A DNA stretch of 64,000 bases. Source: Poa pratensis (lineage: Eukaryota; Streptophyta; Magnoliopsida; Poales; Poaceae). The translations under genes were made by a program, and so were the position numbers. Positions within the stretch are counted from its first letter, which is position 1; each line of letters opens with the position of its first letter. The notes under the pieces are model-generated. The model saw only the letters and a list, made by a program, of their open reading frames with translations, did not search any database and was not told where the DNA came from. Below are positions 42,848 through 53,554 of this stretch, piece by piece. The stretch spans positions 113,667,004 to 113,731,003 of the forward strand of contig CAMZMU010000041.1 of NCBI GenBank assembly GCA_947311845.1, given 5' to 3'.

Positions 42848-45800
42848 TGTAACGTCCCGGGATTTTCCCAATTAGATTTTGTTTGTTTTTCTTTTTCGCA
42901 TCATCATGCATTCTATCACCTTGCATGTTTTGATAAATAAATCAAATTATTATTTCGTGCAAATCTTATTTTGTTTTGCAAATAATAAATCCTTCTCCCT
43001 CTTTTCTATTTTAAATAACCCAAAATAATATATTGTGAATAATTGCAAAACTATTTCAAATCAAAATTAAGTTTTGTAAATTATTTTGTATAACCTTATC
43101 TCTCTTGTATTTCTGTGTTCTCTAAATCTTTTTCCCTCTTTTCTATCCTTTTATCTATCTTCCTCTCTTTTATCTTTTGCTAATTACCAAAATTCTGGTA
43201 ATTGGAAAAGGGCTCGAATCTCTCTTCAGGCCCATCTCACCGAAGCCCATCTCTGCTGTGCTTCTTCTTCCTGTACGGCATGGACATGAGTTGTCCACGT
43301 CGCCTCTTGGACGATGGGATGGCCGCTGCTGTCTTTCCCCTCCTCCTTTTAGCCCCCTCCGGTGCCCTCCCTGCTAACCCTAGCTACTTCCCTTTTCTCC
43401 CTCCTCGCGCCGCCGCTATCTCTCTCCTCTGCCTCTCTTTCTTCCACCTCTGTTTCTCTCCTTTCTTCCACTGCCTCCCGAGCGAGAACAACCACCGGAG
43501 GACCTCCTCGTCGCACCGCCGCTCTGGAGCTCCCGAAGGAGCGTCGTCAAGCCCTGGAGCAGCGCCTCGTCGTCCACGTCGTCCTCGCGCAAGGAATCGG
43601 AGCCAGGATGGCCGCACGCTTCAACTTCTTCCACGACGTCCACGACGACCACCGGCAAGACATCTTCGTTTACGGCGACGACGGGCTTCCTCGAGCACGA
43701 ACGACTACTGAAGAACCTCCTACGTGAGCTCCTCCTCCAATTCCCGTCTTGTACCTCGTCAATTGCATCCTGGACCGTCGCCTCTCTCGTTCTTGAAGTT
43801 CTGTCCGCCATGGCGCCATGGCCGAACTCAAGCTCAAGCCTTTGGGCCTTCTCCTTTGTCTCCTGCACGATCTGCTTGCTCCCACCCGACGCACACCACG
43901 CCCGCACACCCTGCACCCTCACGAGCTCGCGCCCGCCGGCCAGGAATCGACAGCCACGGCCAATCCTCTTCGTCGGCGTCGCCTCTGCTCTGAAATCTGC
44001 ACTTTCCTGTCAAAGTTCAGTTCACGTCCCTGCTTTGATTCATTATCTATCAGCTTCTGATTCAATCTCAAACGAGCGGTAGCCAGTGGCTGTCAGCTCG
44101 CTCCTCCTCCTGCAGCCCCAGTTCGACTCCCATCCACCATAAAATCAACCCTTTTCCCTGTTTTTTGAGATCTTTCTTTGTCCATCTCCTGTGAGCGGCA
44201 GATAACTAACCTCCTGTATATTTACAGAAATTGCTTTTATAAATTGCTTTTTACAGAAATTGCTTAAATCTTGTATATTTCGTATCTCCTGTTTTATAAA
44301 TCCAAACAATACAAGTTATATATCTATTTTGATCAGAAAAATGCAAGTAATATTAATATGTCATCCATGATCATGTTTGCATCATATAGCTTGTTACTTA
44401 GTGATCTTTTGCAATATCACCTAAATAACTAATATGGAATGTGTTGGGGTAATTAATTAATTATGGCCCTATTCTATTTAATTTTGTGTAGATCACCCAT
44501 GGCTTGCTTAAACTGTTAATCAACATTTAATTTGGTGGTTAGATAAATAACTTGAACCTTAATTTTAATTGTCGGAATCCTGGTTCCGTTTAATTTGGCT
44601 TAAGTTGCATCGCTCTTGCATTTTGCCCTGTCATGCATCATCTCCTGATCATGCTGGATCTTTTGTCGTAGTAGTAAGTGTTGCATCCGCTGTTCATTCC
44701 AGAGTTTGTTGCGTCTTCGCGAATAGGACGTTGAGATGATGTGAGCAACGACAAGTTCTTATTCCTTGCTGGATTCCAGGCAAGCTTTGCTCACTTGCTA
44801 CCATTACATTGTCTTCCATTCCTGCCGTTGATCTATTGCTATCCATATGTTACGATTCTCGTGTCTCGATCCTATACATGTTTACCTTGCAGACATATAT
44901 AGCCTTACCCCACATCCTATCACCATGTTGCTTGTTTACTGTTGGCCTTGCGAGTCGTAGTTGCATGCTTAGGTCTGTTGTTGCAAGTTGGTCTATCTTA
45001 TGTTTCACCTGCTTAGTATGATAGTTTGGCTCACCTTACTTAAAAATGATGTTAATGTTTGTGGGAAATGAACTAAATGATAAGACACCCGGCGGAAGGC
45101 CATGCGTGGTGATTTGTTCTGCTAAGTGCCGCACTAGGACCTCAGTTCTTGTCCCTGGATCCAATGCGAGTGCGCTACCCACATGTGGGAGATCTTATGG
45201 AATCCCCCTCGACTTTGACCGGAACTTCAGCTTGTCCAGGGGCCACACCTAGTTCGGGCTTTCCATTTGTCTCATATGCATTGATACTAGTGTAGTATTT
45301 TACTTTGGCGGGTATGCCTTGTTACATGCATATAGGGCGCGGCCTGTTGGTGCGGAGGGGTGTGGTTTTCACCTTTCTGGCCGGGACCAGCATAGCTCCG
45401 TGGCTCCTTGGACTTGTTGCGGTGAAGGGAAGAGTAGTGTTGTGAGACCCTACCTTTTTACTGGGTTGATCGAACGTGTATGGGTTAACAGTAGTGCACC
45501 CCTGCAGGGATAAATCTTTTCGAAAAGCCGTGTCCGCAGTTATGGACGACTTGGTGAAGGTGCTGGCTAACAAGATCATAGACAACTTACACCTAATGAT
45601 TCTAATTAACTTGACTAGTAAGTTATACTTACTTTCACAATAAGATGTAACTAAAACTGACAACTGTGTGAGTTTTCCTCGATTGCTTCCCCATACTTGG
45701 TTGAGGGGGTTAATCTGGGAAGTGTTATGTTTGGTGTTAGAAGCTAGTGGTTTCGACACGCTCTCTTATCCCTCTCTTGTAGTCGAAAGTTGTAGAGTGT

Positions 45801-46161
45801 CTCTATAGGTTGTTTAGTGCTGTTGTTGCCGCCTCAGTCCACCTCCCCATATTTTGGTAGTCTTTGTGTTGGTATCTTGTGAGCATTGCTTGCCAGGCTG
45901 GTGTACCTGACCCATCTTTGGGTTGTACTTCTATGTGCAGTCAACAGGTTTGAAGTCTGACGACGTTAGCTTGGAATCCCGCTGGCTCGGCCTGGGCAGG
46001 GATATGGACGCCATCGTTATCTTCAGGACTCTTAGTCCAAATTTGTATCTTGTCCGTAGTCGGATACTAATTTGCTTTCGTTGTGCTTTGTATCTTTGTA
46101 ATGTATCAGTTGTATCTTGACTCGTTTTGAGTCGTTCTTGTATATATATATTCTCCTTCTG
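42848..46161 (+). mobile_element. Chromovirus-like LTR, plus orientation, no internal domain (solo or truncated)
   Basis: It starts TGTAACGTCCCGGGATTTTCC, the typical start of grass Tekay/Del LTRs. An AT-rich front, a GC-rich block (43200-43760) and an AT-rich rear follow, with GTGTCCGCAGTTATGGACGAC (near 45530) of the sort seen in such LTRs. No primer site or gag follows; the sequence passes directly into a CACTA end at about 46162. No clear 5-bp TSD was found, so I cannot decide between solo LTR and truncation. Confidence 0.6.
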
Positions 46162-48940
46162 TTGTACACCACGGTCAACACTTGCCGACACAATTGTGTA
46201 GGCAAAGGCCTAGAAGGGCCGACAGGTTATGTGTCGATGTATCTTTAAGGATTTGCCATCAACAGAACTGTCGGAAAAGGCATAGGCTTGGCGACAGAAT
46301 AAGTGTCGGTAATCACATAGCAACAAATGGTCTACGGGCAAAGGGTATAGCGACCAAGAATGTGTCGGCAGATGTAGGGGCTCGACACAATAAGTGTCGG
46401 CGTAGCTAGACACGTGGCTAGCAAAAAAGGACATGGAAAAATACCGGCGCGAGATGGGGAAAAACATGTGGCTGAGCGCGCGAGAGACCAAAATTTCGCG
46501 TGACTAACGCGCGCATATTCCTCCTACCTTACCCCAAAATCCCCAATCTGAGTATCTGACCCGAACCGAAAACCTAGCCAGCTCCGCATGAACGCCACCG
46601 CGCCGCCGTTTCTTCTTTTCGCCTCTGCCACAGATCCGTCCCCGATTCACACAACCTCGCCTAGATCCACCGCCAGCGGTCCGTCTGCTACCTGCGCTCT
46701 CCATCTCCTTCGACTGCGACCCCGTACTCCGCGGAACTCCCGGCCCCGCCAACCGCGACCTCGTCTGCCGGCTGGAGTCCCCATCTCCTTCGACCGCGGC
46801 TCGTCTGCCCCCTGCGCTCCCTATCTCCTTCGACCGCGGCATCATACGCCGCGTGCCTCCCCGACGCTGCTGACCACAACTCCGACCGTCCCCTTCCAGA
46901 TTGCTCAGGTTGGTGCTATTCTTCTTCCCGGCAGCTAATCCCATGTGTAGTTCACTGCTAGGTCCAGCTGTGCTTTTTTCTGGGTTGTCGCAAGGTGAAT
47001 GATATGAAAAATCTGTGGTATTATGGAACGAAGCGGAGTGATGAAATCTTGATTATTGTTTCTTTTGCTCGTCTAGTGTCTTGGTAGTAAGAACTTGGCT
47101 GCATTACTCAGTCTGGAATATTACCAGTGACCTAACTAAACTGAATCATCAGTATAACACTTGCACATGTGAGCAGAAGTGCAAGACATGTCAATATCTG
47201 ACATAATATTACGTGTATACAGTTTGGCCCCATCAGGACACAATTTTTTGGATTCACGGCCTCACGCTGGTTGAAACTGCACATTCTGCTGTTTGTTGCA
47301 CTTCACTATAGGTTTGTCTTGAGTACAACGTCTCTGACGTATTCATGAATAGAACCCGACAAAAGCATGTCTAAATTTTCTATTCTAGTTATTATCTACT
47401 GAAATGGTGGTGCATGTGTGTCCTTTTAAAATTCATGAATAGAACCTTTTCTTGTAGGTAAATCATGATAACATGTAAATTATCATTTTTATTTGGGTTA
47501 TTTGTTTTGTTCATTCTATCATTGTGTCCTTTTAAAATTCATGGACGTTGAGTTCATAAAAGATCAAAATGTCAGAAGAAAAAATGGCAAACGATGCAGA
47601 AATTAAGACTGAGACTGAAATGAAGTTGACTGGAATATGACTGTGCAGGTGGTACAGATAAACAGCAAGAGTCGCTTCAAACTTGCGCCAATGAAATTTG
47701 CACATAATGCTAGCATAAGAAAAAGAGGATGAAGGTATCTTCATGACAACTATAGTTTTAAATTTGGGATATCCGCTCTAGTTTCTAAATTGTAGAGCAG
47801 CTGGTTTTGCATTTAAAACAAGTTTCAGAGCCAACAAAACATTTTCTGGAGCTTGACCAATTTTTTCCTGATGTAATTTCCTTATATCTTAATATACAGA
47901 ATATGATATGTTTTCTGTTGCTGTCCGTGCAAAAAAGGTAACTGTTAAACTTCAATACTTGGTTCTCCTGTTCTCTTGGAACTGTAGCCTTTATTGGTTT
48001 TAATTTGTCTTGTTCTTGGACAGACTATGAATCCTTCTAGGTATTACTCGAATATTCTATGTCTTGGAATCTGTTTCAGACATCGTGCTGCAATACAGAA
48101 ATAGATACTGCAAAAACTTGTTCGGGAAGCTCTCTAGCCATATTGTCTTTACTTAGCAGTAAGATCTTCCAGTCAAACTATGAAATTGTTTACTGTTGAA
48201 ACATTTCAAATACCACGCAACATACTGATCCTTATTGGATGTATCTTTGCAGGTACATCAAAATTCGATAGTCCAAGTGGTCTAGACAGATGGAGGTTTC
48301 ATGGCTTTTGGGACTGCTTCAATGTTTATTAGCAGATGGATCTACTTTTGTTGAATGCTCTAGAATAGATACTACATTACTATGTAGTTTAAATTTTTTT
48401 CCCGAGCAAAAATGGTAGCTTATTATCTTACCTGGGATCTGTGATGAGTTTGTTTTAAGTACATAGATTTGTGCAACTGCATGTAACAACTTGAATACTT
48501 GTGAATGTGAGCATTATCATTGTTATCCTGTTGGGATAATGTTGTGTAAAGTTACTGCTGTGTAGTGATGAGGACCTATGGACTGAGTTAATGCATTGTA
48601 ATTTTGACACACAAAACGAGGGCAAAAACAATGTAGCATGCTTATTTCACTGTAGAACATGCCTGCAATTACATGTCGATGTAGGTATACTTACACCTAC
48701 ATGCCATCTACAACACATGATCTGTCGCCGTAGGTATGTTGGTCACCGACATGCTATCTGTCGGCGAAGGTGTGACAAACGGTGACATATCGTCTGTCGG
48801 CATGTTAATTATGTGTCGGCGAAAGTTGCGCCGACTCTTTATCTTCTGTCGGCGTATCTCTTCCCAACTGATTATTTGTCGGCGTAGAGGGCCTTCGCCG
48901 ACAGATGGTTCTGTCGGCAAGTGTCTACTGTGGTGTAGTG
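46162..48940. mobile_element. CACTA (En/Spm) DNA transposon, non-autonomous
   Basis: The right end reads, on the minus strand, CACTACACCACAGTAGACAC then TTGCCGACA (48912-48940). The left end reads TACACCACGGTCAACAC then TTGCCGACA (46165-46190), inverted relative to it. The first three bases of the left end are TTG instead of CAC, or the end was clipped. Subterminal GTCGGC/GCCGAC motifs occur at both ends, typical of CACTA elements. The internal 2.2 kb holds a GC-rich open stretch (46588-46938) and AT-rich remainder, with no recognisable transposase domain, so it is non-autonomous. Confidence 0.7.
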
Positions 48941-49226
48941 ATGTTGTTGCGGAGAGAGGGAGCCACAGCAACACATGATCTGTCGCCGTAGGTATGTTGG
49001 TCACCGACATGCTATCTGTCGGCGAAGGTGTGACAAACGGTGACATATCGTCCGTCGGCATGTTAATTATGTGTCGGCGAAACTTTCGCCGACTGCTTTT
49101 GCGCCGACTCTTTATCTTCTGTCGGCGTATCTCTTCCCAACTGATTATCTGTCGGCGTAGGGGGCCTTCGCCGACAGATGGTTCTGTCGGCAAGTGTCTA
49201 CCGTGGTGTAGTGATGTTGTTGCGGA
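48711..49226. repeat. Tandem duplication of the CACTA right end
   Basis: 48711-48953 and 48969-49226 are near copies (offset 258 bp). Both contain the terminal GTGGTGTAGTG and the following ATGTTGTTGCGGA. The second copy has about 15 extra bases containing an additional CGCCGAC unit. Confidence 0.85.
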
Positions 49227-50630
49227 TTGTTTCGTGAACTGTTGTAATGTTATCACAATTCCACCCACATAACGTGCATGTTTCGGCGTGCACGTTATGT
49301 CTGGTGGGCGTCCTAAGATCGTTATTATGCGGGTTTTGGCTGGATTGCTTAAATCTGCATAGTACCGATTTTGGGGCATCACAACCCATCCTATCGTCCC
49401 TGGCAAGCCGACAGAGGTAAGCAAGAATACGAAGCAACCATTTAATAACCGAACGACATTACCAAACCAAACTCCTACGCCAGAAACAAAGACATCCCAA
49501 TCAGAACAGCAACAGCATGCCGAGAAGCCGACAAATCGCCCTCGTCAGCAAATACGTGGGCAGAGAATAATATCGAATCGCTCTCCGTGCCGACTTCTGG
49601 AGCCGGCGGATATCTACGACAATAGGAGCCAACAACAACCACCAAGGTTTGTTCTCGCGTTTCATCTAATGCCAACTCTAGGGAGTCGGCGTGTGATCGG
49701 ACGGCGCATTAAGACGGAGGAGCCAGCGTGATCATACGGGGCATTAAGACGGAGAAGCATAGGCTGACACACTACGCTGGACCGACGAGTTTTCCGCAGC
49801 CGACAGTAGGCTTGACCGACGATGTCTTCTAGTAACTGTTATGACAATTAAAAAAAACTAACCGGTACGACAAATTTAGTGCACGACTCATACAACCCTC
49901 TTTCATCATTAATTACCATGACCCGTGGTAACATATACGAAACAGAACAAGAAACACCGAAAAGAATAGAAAAAGAAAAAGACCATATCACGATCCACTA
50001 GTAAGCCGACGGGCGTGCGAACGCGCACGGAGAGGACCGACACAACACATCGTTGGTCAAACACAGCATTTATTAATCGTGTGCCAGCGAATCCAACTCG
50101 TCTGACCGATGGATCACACACACACAGCATCGCTGCGCACGCCTCGGTAAAAAACGATCAAGAACACCCACTCGACCCGTTAAGACGGCACAGGCCACTC
50201 GAACCGTCAGACTCATCGCCTACCCACGCCGCGTCTAGTAAGTACCGCGGTCATGTTTATTGCTGTCACCAGACCGATACGTTTTTTGTTGGTACCGGTC
50301 GAATCCCGGGAGTCGGTAGGGCAGACGTTTTCCGTCTCACTGCTCCGCGATCCCACCGACTCCAGGGAATTCAGGCAGTCGGCTTCCCACCCACAGTCAT
50401 ACAGCAAGCACGAAATGACAACCTTCGGAGACACGTTCCTTCCTTCGAAAGCCTTAAAGAAATTTATATCGGCGAGGATTTACATTAGGTTTGAGACAAA
50501 CGACACCACATAGAAACATTTTTTAATACCCGGTACATTCCACCAACTTCAGCTTCACGTTTTATCGACATCGTACCTCACGTCCCACCGACATGAGCCT
50601 CGTTTCCCAGAGATACGTCATCCGACAACT
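49227..50630. mobile_element. Probable left part of a second DNA transposon (subterminal-repeat rich)
   Basis: No coding region. GCCGAC/GTCGGC/ACCGAC motifs recur every 30-100 bp. GCATTAAGACGG occurs at 49706 and 49741, and its inverse occurs three times at 53459-53543. GGAGTCGGCG at 49682-49691 is the exact inverse complement of 53441-53450. This symmetry around the LINE suggests one DNA transposon into which the LINE inserted. Exact termini are not identified. A hairpin is present at 49264-49308. Confidence 0.35.
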
Positions 50631-50645
50631 ACTCACCACATCCTC

Positions 50646-52622
50646 CATGAAACCGTACATGAGATGCATACGAAAAAACTAAATGGGGTGATATTCAAAA
50701 TCGATTTTGAAAAAGCCTATGATAAGGTTAAATGGCCGTTCCTACTACAGACTCTGAGAATGAAAGGATTCTCGGACGAGTGGTGTGCTTTGATTCAGAA
50801 TTTTGTGTTCGGGGGTAGCGTGGCCATAAAAGTCAATGATGATGTTGGTCGCTACTTCCAAACAAAAAAGGGATTAAGGCAAGGTGATCCTTTATCGCCT
50901 ATACTATTTAATATAGTGGCGGATATGTTAACGATCATGATTGAACGTGCAAAGACGGATGGGCAAATTGAAGGTGTGATTCCTCACCTTGTCGATGGTG
51001 GATTATCTATCCTTCAATATGCAGACGATACAATTCTCTTTATGGAACATGATCTAGATAAGGCTGCGAATCTGAAATTATTATTATCAGCTTTCGAGCA
51101 ATTATCGGGATTAAAGATAAATTTCCACAAGAGTGAATTGTTTTGCTTCGGTGAGGCTCGGGAAGCAGCTGCTCAGTATGCCGACATATTTGGCTGTGAG
51201 CAAGGTCAATTTCCAATAATGTATTTTGGCATACCAATACATTATCGGAAATTGACTAATGCGGAATGGCGCCACGTCGAGGAACGTCTTCAAGCTCGAC
51301 TGTCTAGTTGGAAAGGAAAATTGCTCTCTCTTGGTGGGAGATTGGTTCTCATTAATTCAGTCCTAACTAACATGGTACTGTATATGATTTCCTTCTTCCA
51401 AATACCAAAAGGAGTCTTGCATAAATTGGATTACTTCCGATCAAGATTCTTTTGGCAAGGAGATGGCGAGAAAAAGAAATATAGATTGGCTAAGTGGAAT
51501 GTTGTTTGCCGGCCTAAGGATCAGGGTGGGCTGGGTATTCAAGACCTTAACGTTAAGAACTCAGCTCTCCTAGGTAAATGGCTTTTTAAGTTGCTTAGCG
51601 ATGATGGGATATGGCAAACGCTTCTTAAGAGAAAATACATTGGAACAAAGGCGGTTTCACATGTGTACTGGAAACCTGGTGATTCCCACTTTTGGGCCGG
51701 TCTGATGGCGACAAAGAAACACTTCTTTCGCTTCGGAGTATTTAATATTAAGGATGGTTCTGAGATTAGATTCTGGGAGGATAAATGGTTAGGTAACACT
51801 ACCCTCCGGGATCAATATCTAGCCCTATACAATATTGTTCGTCATAAAGGAGACACGATTGCCACTGTCTTGCAATCTTCTCCTCCGAACGTGACGTTCA
51901 GGCGAGATCTCATTGGGCCAAGACTCTCGTCTTGGAACTCCTTGTTGGTAAGGCTGAATTCGGTACAGCTCACACAAGGTCCTGATGAATTTCGTTGGAA
52001 TCTTTGTGCGAATGGAAAATTCTCCGTGGATTCCATGTATAGGGCGCTAGTACATTCCGATGTGCCAGTCGATGATAATAAAAAAATATGGCAAATGGAG
52101 ATCCCACTTAAAATCAAAGTATTCACGTGGTATCTTCGTAGGGGTGTCATTCTAACTAAGGATAACATTGTTAAACGAAACTGGCATGGAAGTACGAAGT
52201 GTATGTTTTGTCCACAAGATGAGACAATAAAACACTTATTATTCGAGTGTAGTTTCGCACGTTCTATATGGTCATCCATCCAGATAGCGTCTAACTTATA
52301 TCAACCAAAGTCTGTGGCTAATGTTTTTGGCAACTGGCTTCATGGGATTGATAGAAAGTATAAAACCGTTATTAGGGTGGGAGCGATAGCCGTAATATGA
52401 TCGCTGTGGCTAAATAGAAATGACAAGGTTTTTAACGATAAAGATGTTTCTCGTTTACAGGTACTCTACAGGTGCACAAGTATTCTCCGTTCATGGTCCA
52501 CCTTACAACGGGAGGGACATCGAGGCCTCTTTACGGAGCCATGTGCACGTTTGGAAGAGGTGGCGAGGGATATTTTTACCCGTCATGGATGGTCGCTTGA
52601 TCGCTGGATTGGTGCTGCATAG
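50646..52622 (+). pseudogene. LINE reverse transcriptase (3' part of ORF2) with one premature stop
   Basis: The frame is open from the truncation point. RT blocks are in order: IDFEKAYDKVKW, KKGLRQGDPLSPILFNIV, the catalytic QYADDTILFMEH, and SGLKINFHKSELF. A connecting region follows, then a zf-RVT-type C-terminal domain (IWQMEIPLKIKVFTWYL...C-x2-C...HLLFECSFA). A single TGA at 52398-52400, where the context suggests Trp, splits off the last 74 codons; the frame then continues to TAG at 52620. The endonuclease domain is missing through 5' truncation. RT in such elements copies its own mRNA at the nicked target; this copy is dead. Confidence 0.92.
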
Positions 52623-52803
52623 GCGATCGTTGTCATCTGTTGTGCTGGCGTTTTACTTTATTCTCTCATGATTGTATTACGTCTAGTGCTCTTTTACTTT
52701 TTATGTTGCTACTTGGATTGCGGATGTGTGCATTTTTGTGATGCAGAGGCCGGGTGTAATACTTAACTTTAAGTAATAAAGCCATTTATTTTTATTTTTT
52801 AAA
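50646..52803 (+). mobile_element. LINE (L1-type non-LTR retrotransposon), 5'-truncated
   Basis: A perfect 15-bp TSD, ACTCACCACATCCTC, flanks it at 50631-50645 and 52804-52818. The 5' end starts mid-RT and the 3' end has AATAAAGCC followed by a T/A-rich tail, as expected for target-primed reverse transcription stopping early. The perfect TSD and nearly intact ORF indicate a recent insertion. Confidence 0.93.
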
Positions 52804-53554
52804 ACTCACCACATCCTCAGAGCCGACTCGAACAACATATCGAACGCGAAAAATGTGCTGTCTACCGTGTCAATGCCGTGCCAGCTCTCCACATGAAATC
52901 AGAACGAAGTGCCTCGTATTACATGCACCACCTCTTAACTCACCACACGGATCATCAGAAAAACCCAAACTAAATAAAACGAAAGAGCACAAGAAATATC
53001 GAAATGATTTTCGAGAGATAACGTCATTTGCCGACTTCACCTGTTTCATTAGAGAAGACGATTTCAGCAAAGTAAGGCAGCACAAAATGAGGGCTCTATC
53101 ACGTCCTCACAGGCTCACAGCCGACTCGAAAAGCATATCGAACACGAGAGAAACAAAAAAACGTACTGTCTACCGTGTTAGTGCTGTCCCAGCTCTCCAC
53201 ATGGCCCCCGACCGTAATCATTCTTTGAAAATCTGGCAGCCTAATTCCTTCCGTCACGTGTAGATAAAAACGAAATGGCAAGTCCTAACTGTACACTGCA
53301 TCCGGCTCCAACACGATCCCGAAACACGAAAAAAACAGTGACTCGTCTCTTGACACTCTCAAGCAAAGACAACGACGAAATGCTCGAAGGAAAACAACTA
53401 TTGCCGATCCTCCATAACTCGTCGTCCCATTTATTCGACGCGCCGACTCCAGCCTCCTGTCTTAATGCACAATCCCCGGCCGACTCCAGATCCCATCTTA
53501 ATGCACAACCCACCTGACCGACTCCAGGTTCCTGTCTTAGTACACCACGCGACC
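52804..53554. mobile_element. Right part of the probable second DNA transposon
   Basis: Non-coding. Two imperfect direct repeats (about 52806-52900 and 53100-53206, sharing CAGCTCTCCACATG and GCCGACTCGAA) lie here. Three inverted copies of the GCATTAAGAC motif are at 53459-53543. It is interrupted at 53554 by the Tekay element (putative TSD CGACC at 53550-53554). Confidence 0.35.

Noticed and set aside
43202..43922. Overlapping open frames in the GC-rich block of the 42848 LTR
   Set aside because: Ser/Arg/Pro-rich low-complexity readings in several frames, and the position matches the GC-rich block of other chromovirus LTRs.
46588..46938. 116-codon open frame inside the CACTA element as a captured gene exon
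   Set aside because: Low-complexity Pro/Arg/Ser/Thr sequence, overlapping open frame on the other strand and no match I recognise; gene capture cannot be supported.
48711..49226. CRISPR-like or satellite array suggested by regularly recurring TGTCGGCG units
   Set aside because: Units are short, irregularly spaced and tied to a CACTA terminus, and the organism is a plant; they are subterminal transposase-binding-type repeats.
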